From Tyzzerella sp. UBA1042 (GTDB taxonomy: Bacteria > Bacillota > Clostridia > Lachnospirales > Anaerotignaceae), in NCBI GenBank assembly GCA_002316675.1, contig DCDZ01000017.1, positions 14,980-58,640 of the forward strand: DNA of 43,661 nt. Direction: 5' to 3'. Shown here one piece after another: positions 8,721 through 16,002 of the stretch. The notes beneath the pieces are model-generated. The model ran no database searches, had not been told where the DNA came from, and saw nothing but the letters and a program-made list of their open reading frames with translations. How positions within the stretch are numbered: the stretch's first letter is position 1; every line of letters begins with the position of its first letter. Both the position numbers and the translations under genes were made by a program.

Positions 8721-9361
8721 CACAAATAAAACAAAAAATTCGATATATTAAACTTTTTGACAAAATGTATTAAAATTTCCGATTTTTGTGTAATTTTTTT
8801 AGTTTGTTCGCTTATAGACGGAAGGAAACCTTCCTTTGCATTTTGCACAGAAGCAGGTGGTTTACCATTATAAAACTTAGACAAACACTATTATAAACAC
8901 CATAACCATAGAAATATGCAGTTTCCGGGGAAATGAAAAGGAGGGGGGATTGGAAAAATAATGATGAATTTTATTTTGATTTGCAGGTGTTTCACTAACG
9001 TTTTTACGAAGGGGGAAACCCCCATACCCTTGGTTTATTTTCGTATAAAAGGATTTCTGTTTGGTTGTAAAATATCCTTGAAAAATCATATTTTTACTGT
9101 ATGAAAACCCATACATTTTTCTCAATAACATTGACAGCGGTGGGTTTTTGTGGCTTAATAAGTACATATCTTTTTTCAAATACATGAGAAATAATATAGA
9201 CGCTTTTGTTGAAACAACCCATGAAAATAGAAGGCTTGGGAAAGCGTGATCGCAGCATTATAGAAATTTTTCGGTTTGCACCTTTTGACAGCTGCGGCAA
9301 TCTCATTTCGAGAGGCCTTTCTCAGGGAAATGAAAAAAATAGGAAAGGGGAATAAAAGTTT
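8721..9361. other. AT-rich intergenic region without a credible gene
   Basis: Region between the divergent XRE-cupin gene and the first aminotransferase. Short minus-strand open frames exist but lack ribosome sites and read as low-complexity AT-rich translation, so I call none. A weak + promoter candidate is TTGGGA (9236-9241), 17 bases, TATAGA (9259-9264). A ribosome site (GGAAAGGGG) precedes ATG 9362. Confidence 0.3.
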
Positions 9362-10549
9362 ATGGTACGTTATGCAAAAAGATTAGATCGTTTAAACAGT
9401 TCGGATATTGGAGATCTTTTGAAGCTCATTGCCAGACCGGACATTATTTCTTTTGCAGGCGGCTTGCCCGCGCCGGAGCTGTTTCCTGTGGAAGAGTTAA
9501 AGCAGGCCGGTATTGCGGTCATGGAAGAAATGGGCAGCGTTGCCTGTCAGTATTCTTCTGCCGAAGGCTTGCCCCAGCTGCGACAGAAGCTTGCAGATAG
9601 AATGGCTGTGAAGAATAACATTAAAGCTACGGCGGATCAGATTTTAATCACCAGCGGCTCCCAGCAGGGGCTGGATTTTGCCGCAAGGGTTTTTGTGGAT
9701 GAGGGCGATGTGATTTTGGTAGAAAGCCCCTCCTACCTTGGCGCAATCAATGCGTATAAGGCTTGTGAGCCCACATTTGTAGAGGTTCCCACTGATGACG
9801 GCGGTATGGTGATGGAGGATTTGGACAAAATCCTTGCTTCCACGGAAAATGTAAAAATGATTTATGTCATTCCCGATTTCCAGAATCCTACAGGGCGCAC
9901 TTGGTCCTTGGAGAGAAGAAAAAAATTCATGGAAATTGTAAATAAATATGAAATACCTGTCATTGAAGATAACCCTTATGGAGAGCTGCGTTTTGAAAAC
10001 GAAAATATGCCGGCGTTAAAGTCCTTAGACACCAAAGGCCTTGTAGTTTATCTTGGCACATTATCAAAAATTATGGTGCCCGGCTTCCGTTTGGGCTGGG
10101 TTTGCGCAAACGACGAAATCCTCGAAAAATTTAACACCATGAAGCAAGGGGCAGATTTGCAAACCTCCACCTTGACCCAGATGCAGGCCAATAAATATAT
10201 GGATTTATATGATTTGGATGCCCATGTGCATAAAATCCGTGAGGTGTACAAGCATAGACGGGACGTTATGATGAGCGCCATGGAGGAATACTTTCCCAAG
10301 GAAGCAAAGTTTACCCATCCCGATGGAGGCCTGTTCACTTGGGTAGAGCTGCCTGCCTACATCAACACAAAGGAAATGGCCCTGCAGTGCTTGGAGAAAA
10401 AGGTGGCCTATGTTCCCGGGGGAAGCTTCTTCCCTAATGGCGGCAAGGAAAATTATTTCCGCGTGAATTACTCTTGCATGACGGATGAAAAAATTATTGA
10501 GGGCGTAAAGGCTTTGGCCGCAGTCATTCAGTCAAATTTGAAAAAATAG
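9362..10549 (+). CDS. PLP-dependent class I/II aminotransferase (LysN/2-aminoadipate type), copy 1
   Basis: 395 residues, fold-type I aminotransferase without the GntR-like DNA-binding domain of MocR proteins. Visible family landmarks: ISFAGGLPAPELFP (about 29-42), TSGSQQGLDFAARVF (97-111), IPDFQNPTGRTW (175-186), IEDNPYGELRF (200-210), and the Schiff-base lysine in LGTLSKIMVPGFRLGW (about residue 236). These are typical of the 2-aminoadipate / branched-chain / aromatic aminotransferase group. A closely related paralogue follows, separated by a terminator, so the two are expressed independently. The amino donor cannot be told from sequence; the pair may take part in amino-acid fermentation or lysine/branched-chain metabolism. 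Confidence 0.88.
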   Translation: MVRYAKRLDRLNSSDIGDLLKLIARPDIISFAGGLPAPELFPVEELKQAGIAVMEEMGSVACQYSSAEGLPQLRQKLADRMAVKNNIKATADQILITSGSQQGLDFAARVFVDEGDVILVESPSYLGAINAYKACEPTFVEVPTDDGGMVMEDLDKILASTENVKMIYVIPDFQNPTGRTWSLERRKKFMEIVNKYEIPVIEDNPYGELRFENENMPALKSLDTKGLVVYLGTLSKIMVPGFRLGWVCANDEILEKFNTMKQGADLQTSTLTQMQANKYMDLYDLDAHVHKIREVYKHRRDVMMSAMEEYFPKEAKFTHPDGGLFTWVELPAYINTKEMALQCLEKKVAYVPGGSFFPNGGKENYFRVNYSCMTDEKIIEGVKALAAVIQSNLKK

Positions 10550-10577
10550 CTTGCTATCCCGGCAGTGTGCATGGTAT

Positions 10578-10624
10578 AAAAACCCTCGCAGTATCCAAGG
10601 AAGGATGCGCTTGCGGGGGTTTTT
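10578..10624 (+). terminator. Terminator after aminotransferase copy 1
   Basis: Arms AAAAACCCTCGCA (10578-10590) and TGCGGGGGTTTTT (10612-10624) pair with one T-G wobble; the loop carries an inner ATCC/GGAT stem. The T run makes it a standard intrinsic terminator. Confidence 0.8.
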
Positions 10625-10710
10625 CATTCCCAGCGGCGGGGAATTCTGTGACTTCTGAAATTGTATGGAAATTCATACAAAAATAGAAGGAAATACAAGG
10701 GTACATTTTG

Positions 10711-10742
10711 TTTATATTGTTTTTATTTAAAAACAATATAAA
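10711..10742. repeat. Near-perfect 32-base AT-only palindrome
   Basis: Arms of 15 bases (10711-10725 and 10728-10742) around a two-base TT centre, made almost entirely of A and T. It lies in the 432-base gap between the two aminotransferase genes, about 110 bases upstream of the candidate promoter for copy 2. It could be an operator or a DNA-bending site; it is too AT-rich and poorly placed for an ordinary terminator. Confidence 0.6.
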
Positions 10743-10851
10743 GGGATACAAGAAACGATTTTTTCGTCTTGTTTTGTTTTATATACAAAAAAATAAAGCT
10801 TTTGTATTTTGTTTTACGACAGTATTTTGGAATCAATTTCTTAAAATTGCA

Positions 10852-10880
10852 TTGACTTTGTTAATTGTTTGTGTTTTAAT
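10852..10880 (+). promoter_or_regulatory. Candidate promoter for aminotransferase copy 2
   Basis: TTGACT (10852-10857), 17 bases, TTTAAT (10875-10880). It predicts a leader of about 95 bases that includes a TACAAGA/TCTTGTA stem at about 10919-10943. Confidence 0.45.
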
Positions 10881-10981
10881 TAACTTGAAAGAGATATTTT
10901 TAATGAAATTGTCTATGTACAAGAATAAATACATATCTTGTAGGACATCAAATTATTTTTATATTGAAGGAGGAAGAAACC

Positions 10982-12166
10982 ATGGTACGTTTTGCAGACA
11001 GAATGAATCTGTTAACAGGCTCAGAAATCAGAGAATTACTGAAGCTTACAGCTCAACCGGACATTATTTCCTTTGCAGGCGGCTTACCCGCACCCGAATT
11101 ATTTCCTGTTGAGGCAATGAAAGAGGCATCCGTAAAAACCTTAGACACAATGGGACGTGCTGCGCTGCAGTATTCCACAACAGAAGGCTATGCGCCTTTG
11201 AGAGAGAAAATTGTGGCAAGAATGCAGGCTAAAAATAATATCCATACGGATATTGACCATGTTTTGGTTACCAGCGGTTCCCAGCAGGGGTTGGATTTTT
11301 CCGCTCGTGTTTTCTTAAATAAAGATGATATTGTTTTGCTGGAAAGCCCCTCCTACTTGGGTGCTGTCAATGCATTTAAGGCTTGTGAGCCGAAATTTAT
11401 GGAAGTTCCTACCGATAATAACGGTATGATTATGGAAGAGCTGGAAAAAATTCTGGCTGCCAACGATAGAATAAAAATGATTTATGTGATTCCCGATTTC
11501 CAGAATCCCTCTGGCAGAACCTGGACACTGGAAAGACGTCATAAATTCATAGAAATCATCAATAAGTATGAAATTCCCGTTATCGAAGATAACCCTTATG
11601 GCGAATTGCGTTTTGAAAACGAGAATATGCCTTCCTTAAAATCCTTGGATACCAAGGGCCTTGTGATTTTCTTGGGAACCTTCTCCAAGATTTTGGCACC
11701 TGGCTACAGATTGGGTTGGGTTTGTGCCGAGGCTGGAATTTTAGCAAAATATAATTTTATGAAGCAGGCTTCTGACCTTCAGGCTTCTACCGTTGCCCAG
11801 ATGGAAACAAATACATATTTGGAAATGAACGATTTGGACGAACACGTAAACAAAATCAAAAAAGTATATGGCAAAAGACGTGACTGTATGCTGAAGGCAA
11901 TGGATACCTATTTCCCGAAGGAATGCACATGGACCCATCCCGATGGCGGCTTGTTTACATGGGTTGTATTGCCTGAATACATTAACGCAAAAGAAATGGC
12001 ACCTCAGTGTTTGGCAAAGAAGGTTGCTTATGTTCCCGGCGGCAGCTTCTTCCCCAACGGCGGCCATGAAAACACCTTCCGTATGAACTATTCTTGTATG
12101 CCCGAGGATAAAATCGAAGAAGGCATCAAGCGTATTGGGGAAGTAATCAAAGCAAACCTGAAATAA
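10982..12166 (+). CDS. PLP-dependent class I/II aminotransferase, copy 2
   Basis: 394 residues; ATG 10982 has GGAGGAAGAAACC upstream, so the TTG at 10964 is rejected. The protein is a close paralogue of the preceding aminotransferase over its full length, starting MVRFADRMN and keeping ISFAGGLPAPELFP, TSGSQQGLDFSARVF, IPDFQNPSGRTW, IEDNPYGELRF and the PLP lysine in LGTFSKILAPGYRLGW. Differences are spread along the protein rather than clustered, indicating an old tandem duplication. Its third positions look more A/T-rich than those of copy 1. A stem-loop follows that contains its stop codon. Substrate unknown. Confidence 0.88.
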   Translation: MVRFADRMNLLTGSEIRELLKLTAQPDIISFAGGLPAPELFPVEAMKEASVKTLDTMGRAALQYSTTEGYAPLREKIVARMQAKNNIHTDIDHVLVTSGSQQGLDFSARVFLNKDDIVLLESPSYLGAVNAFKACEPKFMEVPTDNNGMIMEELEKILAANDRIKMIYVIPDFQNPSGRTWTLERRHKFIEIINKYEIPVIEDNPYGELRFENENMPSLKSLDTKGLVIFLGTFSKILAPGYRLGWVCAEAGILAKYNFMKQASDLQASTVAQMETNTYLEMNDLDEHVNKIKKVYGKRRDCMLKAMDTYFPKECTWTHPDGGLFTWVVLPEYINAKEMAPQCLAKKVAYVPGGSFFPNGGHENTFRMNYSCMPEDKIEEGIKRIGEVIKANLK

Positions 12167-12188
12167 TGCTTTTTGCGTAAAAAGCATT
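12165..12188 (+). terminator. Stem-loop at the 3' end of aminotransferase copy 2
   Basis: Ten-base perfect arms AATGCTTTTT and AAAAAGCATT around GCGT; the first two bases belong to the stop codon. No T run follows (ATTCC), so it may be a weak terminator or an mRNA 3'-end stabiliser. Confidence 0.45.
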
Positions 12189-12299
12189 ATTCCAAAAACA
12201 TACAAAGCTCTTCCGGCGGTTTGAACTGAACCAGTAAAAACGGACAATAGACAAAGGCCCCCTGATGTAGGATAATAAACTACATTAGGGGGCTTTGCT

Positions 12300-12428
12300 A
12301 TGCAACGAACATATACGCACATTAAAGTAATAGAAGATCAAAGGATTGAGCTACGGCAATCAGGTAAAACACGGCAGGAAATCGCCGATGAATTAAGGTT
12401 TACGAAACAGCAGATTAAAAACTGGTAA
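12300..12428 (+). pseudogene. IS3 orfA N-terminal remnant
   Basis: ATG 12300 opens 42 codons ending at TAA 12426-12428. The translation (YTHIKVIEDQRIELRQSGKT, then RQEIADELRFTKQQIKNW) is the helix-turn-helix start of an IS3-family OrfA (HTH_29-like), cut right after the recognition helix, where full-length relatives continue WVNRHNR. Confidence 0.7.
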
Positions 12429-12451
12429 ACCGCCAGAAAATCCGTGCTTTT

Positions 12452-12610
12452 GACATGGCTAAATCTTTGATTGATGAGTATATCTACTTTTACAATTATG
12501 AACATATCCAACTGAAAACAAAACTGACACCAATGGAAGTTCGGTGCCAGCCTGCTTCATTCCTTTTCCTTGCATTAAGGGGCGCTTTTTGTACAGTCCG
12601 TATATTCTGA
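12452..12610 (+). pseudogene. IS3 transposase (OrfB) C-terminal remnant
   Basis: From GAC 12452 the frame reads MAKSLIDEYIYFYNYEHIQL then KTKLTPMEVRCQ, the conserved C-terminus of IS150-group transposases after the last catalytic Glu. It continues to a stop at 12608-12610, just inside the right end. No start codon or ribosome site. Confidence 0.7.
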
Positions 12611-12666
12611 GGCAGTGCACAAGCTTGTAAAACGGCAACTTTTTCTATTATTACAGTCCGGCTATC

Positions 12667-13251
12667 TCATGAAAAAGAAGTTAAAAAGGCCTTTAATTTC
12701 AGCAAATCCTCTTGGTAAACCTGAGATAAGCTGCGGTTATAGATGATTGCCGCAGGATGATACAGGGGGAATAAAGCCCTATCCTCTCCCAGAGGGACGG
12801 GCCGCCCATGGGCATCGCCGATATTGCTCTTTTTATCCCCGGTTACCGCCTTTAGGGGCACATTCCCCAGAGTAACAATGATTTTGGGGGAAATCAGCAT
12901 AATTTCCTCCGCTAAATACGGCAGAAAAAACTGAATTTCCTCTTTTGACGGCGGACGATTGACCGCCTTTCCCGTTTTGGGGCTTCGCTTTGTGGGGCGC
13001 AGCTTTACCACGTTGGAAATATAGATTTCCTCACGCTTTAAGCCGATTACATCTAAAAATGCGGAAAGGTTTTTCCCTGCTTTTCCCACAAAAGGCTTGC
13101 CCTGCTTTTCCTCGTCTCCCCCCGGAGCCTCCCCTACCATCATCAGCAACGGTGCGGCGGCACCTTCACCAAAAACCAGTTTTTTTTCACCCCAAGGGGA
13201 CATTTCCAGATTTTCTTTCATTTTTATTTCCAGCTGTGACCCTTGCTCCAT
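12667..13251 (-). CDS. Family-4-like uracil-DNA glycosylase lacking cysteines
   Basis: 194 residues from ATG 13251 (AGGAAGG upstream); the GTG at 13284 lies inside a DnaA box and is less likely. Uracil-DNA glycosylases remove uracil from DNA to start base-excision repair. Motif A is visible as GEAPGGDEEKQGKPFVGKAG, then ISNVVKLRP, and motif B as YHPAAIIYN near the C-terminus, all as in family 4 (UdgA). Family 4 enzymes hold a [4Fe-4S] cluster with four cysteines; here there is no cysteine anywhere: NVVKLRP stands where NVVKCRP is usual, FFLPYL where the third ligand would be, and the N-terminal CxxC is absent. The fold is otherwise complete, so it is probably a cluster-free variant rather than a pseudogene. 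Confidence 0.82.
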   Translation of the reverse strand: MEQGSQLEIKMKENLEMSPWGEKKLVFGEGAAAPLLMMVGEAPGGDEEKQGKPFVGKAGKNLSAFLDVIGLKREEIYISNVVKLRPTKRSPKTGKAVNRPPSKEEIQFFLPYLAEEIMLISPKIIVTLGNVPLKAVTGDKKSNIGDAHGRPVPLGEDRALFPLYHPAAIIYNRSLSQVYQEDLLKLKAFLTSFS

Positions 13252-13276
13252 TTGTTTTTCCTTCCTTTTCCCATAG

Positions 13277-13479
13277 TTATCCACAGTTCCCCAGTGTTAT
13301 CCACAGCATTTCTGTTGATAACTTTTTATGTATACCCCAATATATTGTGTTGAAATTCTCACTTCGACAAATTAATGTTAAATATTTGTTGTATTTTCGG
13401 CATCGTTTAATATACATCTTGTGGTGCATATTTACAATGTGGACAAACCCTATGTTGTCCACAGTTTTTATGTGGATAG
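13277..13479. other. DnaA-box cluster, left group
   Basis: Perfect TTATCCACA at 13277-13285 and 13297-13305 (20 bases apart, same orientation). Variants follow: TTATCAACA (minus, 13313-13321), TTGTCCACA (minus, 13438-13446), TTGTCCACA (plus, 13455-13463) and CTATCCACA (minus, 13471-13479). The stretch 13321-13438 between them is strongly AT-rich. The group fills the gap between the udg gene and the rhomboid gene; the last box lies in the final codons of the rhomboid gene. Confidence 0.65.
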
Positions 13480-14490
13480 CTTTTTTCCTTTTTTGGCCTG
13501 TTTTATAAAGAATAAGAATACCAAACAGCCGCCCAAAAAACCGCCCATATGGGCGAAATTATCCACGCCCATATCCAAAAAACCGAAACCGATGGAGGCA
13601 ACTGCCAGCAAAAGCATGGTGGCATAATTCATATCTGTATAGGCCGGGCCGTATTTCTTGGTCAGCAGCAGCATGGCCCCCAGAATACCATAGATGGCCC
13701 CCGAGGCGCCAATGCCCAAAACATCGTGGGCCAAAATACTGAAAGTACCGCCGCAAAAGCCTGAAATCAAATATAATGCCAAAAATCGCCCCGTACCGAA
13801 TAGCCGCTCCGTCTTCGTGCCGAAATAGTACAAAAATAAGGTATTGGAGGCCAAGTGCATTATACCGCTATGTAAAAACATGGCGGTAAGAAAGCGATAA
13901 TACTCCCCTTGTAAAATGCCCCTTCGGCTAAGCCCAAAGGCACGGATGGTGCTCCCGCCGTTACCGGAAAGGGTTGTGTATACAAGCAGCAGCAGGCAAA
14001 CGAGGAAAATAATGATACAGGCCCACGGTCTCTTTATCTTCTCCGGGGCAAGAAACGGCTGCGTAACGGCTTCCCCCTCCGCCGCAAGATGCAGCAGCTT
14101 CTCGATGCCAAAAAGGCGGCTTGGCCCTCCGTCTTTGGCGAAAACCTTTTTCTGCTCCAAATCGTAATGCCATGTCACCCCATGAATACGTTCATCGGAA
14201 TATACGGAAGGCCCTCCATCCCCTTCCTCCAGCAAAATGCGCAGGCTGATCAAATGGGTACACCGCATTTCCTCAAGCGCTTCCCCCATCTGCTTTGTAT
14301 ATTCCGTTAAACTCTCTTCCATTTCTTGTGCTTCCTCTTTCGGGGCAATGCCCAAAATATATAATACCGGATTCTCCATGCGAAGAAAAATGCCGGGCAA
14401 CGGATTTCCATGGACGTCCTTCACCCGAAGAAAGCTGTGCGCCGACAAATGACTATAAAAATTTTCTATAAATTTTATTGAGTTATCCAC
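13468..14490 (-). CDS. Rhomboid-family intramembrane serine protease
   Basis: 340 residues from GTG 14490, preceded by AGGTG at six bases; the start codon itself lies in a DnaA box. Residues 1 to about 165 are a soluble cytoplasmic domain. About residues 168-330 hold six or seven membrane segments of a rhomboid domain: HSGIMHLASNTLFLYYFG (with the conserved H...N of segment 2), the catalytic serine in GIGASGAIYG, and the catalytic histidine in NFAHMGGFLGG. It cleaves membrane-anchored substrates within the lipid bilayer. The gene is flanked on both sides by DnaA-box groups and a terminator lies upstream, so it is probably transcribed alone. Confidence 0.9.
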   Translation of the reverse strand: MDNSIKFIENFYSHLSAHSFLRVKDVHGNPLPGIFLRMENPVLYILGIAPKEEAQEMEESLTEYTKQMGEALEEMRCTHLISLRILLEEGDGGPSVYSDERIHGVTWHYDLEQKKVFAKDGGPSRLFGIEKLLHLAAEGEAVTQPFLAPEKIKRPWACIIIFLVCLLLLVYTTLSGNGGSTIRAFGLSRRGILQGEYYRFLTAMFLHSGIMHLASNTLFLYYFGTKTERLFGTGRFLALYLISGFCGGTFSILAHDVLGIGASGAIYGILGAMLLLTKKYGPAYTDMNYATMLLLAVASIGFGFLDMGVDNFAHMGGFLGGCLVFLFFIKQAKKGKKLST

Positions 14491-14668
14491 AGTTTACACC
14501 TACTTTTTTATGAAAAAACTCACTGCAAGGCAGTGAGTTTCTCTCTGATAAGAAATGGGGTAAAATCTTATCTTTAAAGGATTTTTAAATTGTGAACTTG
14601 CAAACAACCAAGTTTTGTACACAGGGAAGCCCTGATTATCCACAATGGTATCCACAACATTATCCACA
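14483..14668. other. DnaA-box cluster, right group, with a 12-base tandem array
   Basis: Perfect TTATCCACA at 14483-14491, 14636-14644 and 14660-14668, and GTATCCACA at 14648-14656. The last three are exactly 12 bases apart and all on the + strand, each followed by A, forming three tandem 12-base units (14634-14669). Together with the left group this makes about ten DnaA-like 9-mers in 1.4 kb, with no dnaA or dnaN in the window. Confidence 0.65.
14516..14540 (-). terminator. Terminator after bofA
   Basis: Eleven-base perfect arms AAACTCACTGC (14516-14526) and GCAGTGAGTTT (14530-14540) with a three-base loop; on the minus strand a TTTTTT run follows. It ends the yaaL-bofA transcript before the rhomboid gene. 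Confidence 0.8.
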
Positions 14669-14716
14669 ACAAAATATATCACATTTCTTCCTAATTGTCA
14701 AACAATTACATTTTTT

Positions 14717-14959
14717 TTACAAGAAAAAACTTAAGACAATTAACCCCAAAAAACCCGGTGCTCCCAGCAGCCCCACGGCGAATAATGTCGAAGGATTTAC
14801 CCCCACCTGCAGCCCAAGGCGATTGCAAAGCCAAAGGCAGCATCCCCCAATAGCTGCCGAAAGCAAAAAACGAAACACAATGCGCAGCGGCTTTGAAACC
14901 GCCGTTAATATTAAAATGATAAGGCAGCTGATCATTATTACGGTTAATACTTCTGCCAT
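14717..14959 (-). CDS. bofA: Pro-sigmaK processing inhibitor BofA family protein
   Basis: 80 residues from ATG 14959 (AAGGGAG nine bases upstream). Two hydrophobic segments (about 8-24 and 30-46) precede the conserved BofA C-terminus GVNPSTLFAVGLLGAPGFLG. In Bacillus BofA sits in the outer forespore membrane and restrains SpoIVFB, the protease that activates sigma-K late in sporulation. It lies 25 bases after yaaL, the same order as in Bacillus (recR-yaaL-bofA), though recR is not here. It marks the organism as a likely endospore former. Confidence 0.88.
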   Translation of the reverse strand: MAEVLTVIMISCLIILILTAVSKPLRIVFRFLLSAAIGGCCLWLCNRLGLQVGVNPSTLFAVGLLGAPGFLGLIVLSFFL

Positions 14960-14984
14960 CTTCCCACGCTCCCTTCCAACACAT

Positions 14985-15224
14985 TCACACAATTTTGCGG
15001 TAAGGCCCAGTCAATCCCAATTCCTTGGCTTCCTTCAAAAAATAATCATATTTTTTTTGCAGGGCTGTAATTTCGTAAATATAACTGTCAACCAAAGCCT
15101 CATCCGTTGCCGCGGCAAAGCCTTGTCTGGCGCAGATCAGCCTAGTCTGAACTTCCTGAATGGCAAGTAGTATTTTTTCTCCCTCAGTCAGAATGCCCTC
15201 CGCTTTTTCCTTCTTTTTTATCAT
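14985..15224 (-). CDS. yaaL: YaaL family protein (DUF2508)
   Basis: 79 residues; ATG 15224 has AAGGAGG seven bases upstream. Soluble, mostly helical, with the family pattern ALVDSYIYEITALQKKYDYF near the C-terminus. Function unknown. The yaaL-bofA pair is conserved in spore-forming Firmicutes and supports both calls. Confidence 0.85.
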   Translation of the reverse strand: MIKKKEKAEGILTEGEKILLAIQEVQTRLICARQGFAAATDEALVDSYIYEITALQKKYDYFLKEAKELGLTGPYRKIV

Positions 15225-15356
15225 CTGCTTGCCTCCTTCCTATTATCCTAAATATAAGCATTTAGATGGTGTTTTATTCCTTTTCACGCCGCTTTTCTAA
15301 AATATAGGAGGGTTTGGACACTCTTTACGGGAAAAAGGGCTTTCCGGCATAAAAAA

Positions 15357-15377
15357 ACCCCGTCAAAAGACGGGGGT
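15357..15377 (-). terminator. Terminator after the Ig-like lipoprotein gene
   Basis: ACCCCGTC (15357-15364), AAAA, GACGGGGGT (15369-15377); read on the minus strand it is followed by seven Ts. Another hairpin, CCTTTTGC/GCAAAAGG (15401-15408, 15422-15429), lies between it and the gene. Confidence 0.8.
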
Positions 15378-15506
15378 GCAAGGTGTCGGCAAGGTCTCCA
15401 CCTTTTGCAGAAATCAATTCCGCAAAAGGGTTCCATTTGAAAACCTGTGATTTTCCTCGATAGAACTATTTTTATCTACAGTCGAAGGGTTAGAAAATAA
15501 CAGCTG

Positions 15507-15935
15507 CTATGCCCCTGTGAACTCAGCGGCTACGGGGCCTTCATCCACCAGAATAATCAGACGGTATTGTGTGCCCTTTGTGGTATTGCCCAAAAAAGCC
15601 TTCCAATTGAAGCTTAATTCCACCTCTTCGCCGGCTTGCAGCTGGGCGGTTTCTTCCCCCCAGTTGGCTTCAGCCGTACCAGAAGATTCTACCCATCTGC
15701 CCTCCTTCAGCTGCTCCAGATGATATTCATGGGCGCTATACGTTACGGCCTCCTCCGTATCATTGGAAAGGATAAATGTACCCGAAGCGCCTTTGAGGGT
15801 ACCCTCCTGTAGGGTAAGGCTAATACCCTCCTGTGTGTTTACTTCTGTATAAATGGTTTCCTCCTGGCTGCCGCTTCCACACGCTGTGAAAAACAACATT
15901 CCTGCCGAAATCAAAAAAATCAAAGCTTGTTTCAT
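15507..15935 (-). CDS. Small Ig-like (Big_14-type) lipoprotein
   Basis: 142 residues from ATG 15935. Residues 1-19 are a signal peptide with lipobox FFTAC. The mature part is a single beta-rich domain: SLTLQEGTLKGASGTFILSN, YHLEQLKEGRWVE, and a closing LQAGEEVELSFNW ... TQYRLIILV. This matches the bacterial Ig-like domain found in small Firmicute lipoproteins. Probably exported and membrane-anchored; role unknown. It follows dapH by 67 bases on the same strand and could be co-transcribed with it. Confidence 0.75.
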   Translation of the reverse strand: MKQALIFLISAGMLFFTACGSGSQEETIYTEVNTQEGISLTLQEGTLKGASGTFILSNDTEEAVTYSAHEYHLEQLKEGRWVESSGTAEANWGEETAQLQAGEEVELSFNWKAFLGNTTKGTQYRLIILVDEGPVAAEFTGA

Positions 15936-16002
15936 TTCTGCCCCATTCCCTTTCGTTTCGTATTTTTTGCAAAGAGACCCCTTCTTTACCAAAAAAAATT
16001 CA

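Larger units (their letters stand above)
12222..12619 (+). mobile_element. Internally deleted IS3-family element (about 398 bp)
   Basis: The left end begins TGAACTG at 12222 and the right end closes CAGTGCA at 12619. The terminal 41 bases of each side pair as an imperfect inverted repeat, 28 of 41 positions matching by hand count, with the TG...CA ends typical of IS3. Inside are the first 42 codons of an orfA-like protein and the last 50 or so codons of the transposase; everything between, including the catalytic DDE core, is gone. No clear target duplication was seen. The element cannot make its own transposase but keeps both ends, like a MITE. Confidence 0.7.

Noticed and set aside
8756..8776. 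TTGACA at 8756 as a + strand promoter
   Set aside because: No -10 at 16-18 bases and no gene downstream at a sensible distance.
8687..9306. Minus-strand open frames of 65-102 codons in the gap before aminotransferase 1
   Set aside because: AT-rich composition, no ribosome sites, no recognisable pattern.
10708..11112. 134-codon + frame overlapping the start of aminotransferase 2
   Set aside because: Its body is AT-rich intergenic DNA and it runs out of frame into a certain gene.
12592..12660. TACAGTCCG at 12592-12600 and 12652-12660 as duplicated insertion-element ends
   Set aside because: The pairing with the left end extends through to CAGTGCA at 12619, which fits a single IS3 end better; the second copy is probably chance.
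14706..14984. 92-codon minus frame beside bofA
   Set aside because: Alternative frame of the bofA gene; only the 14717-14959 frame has the BofA motif.
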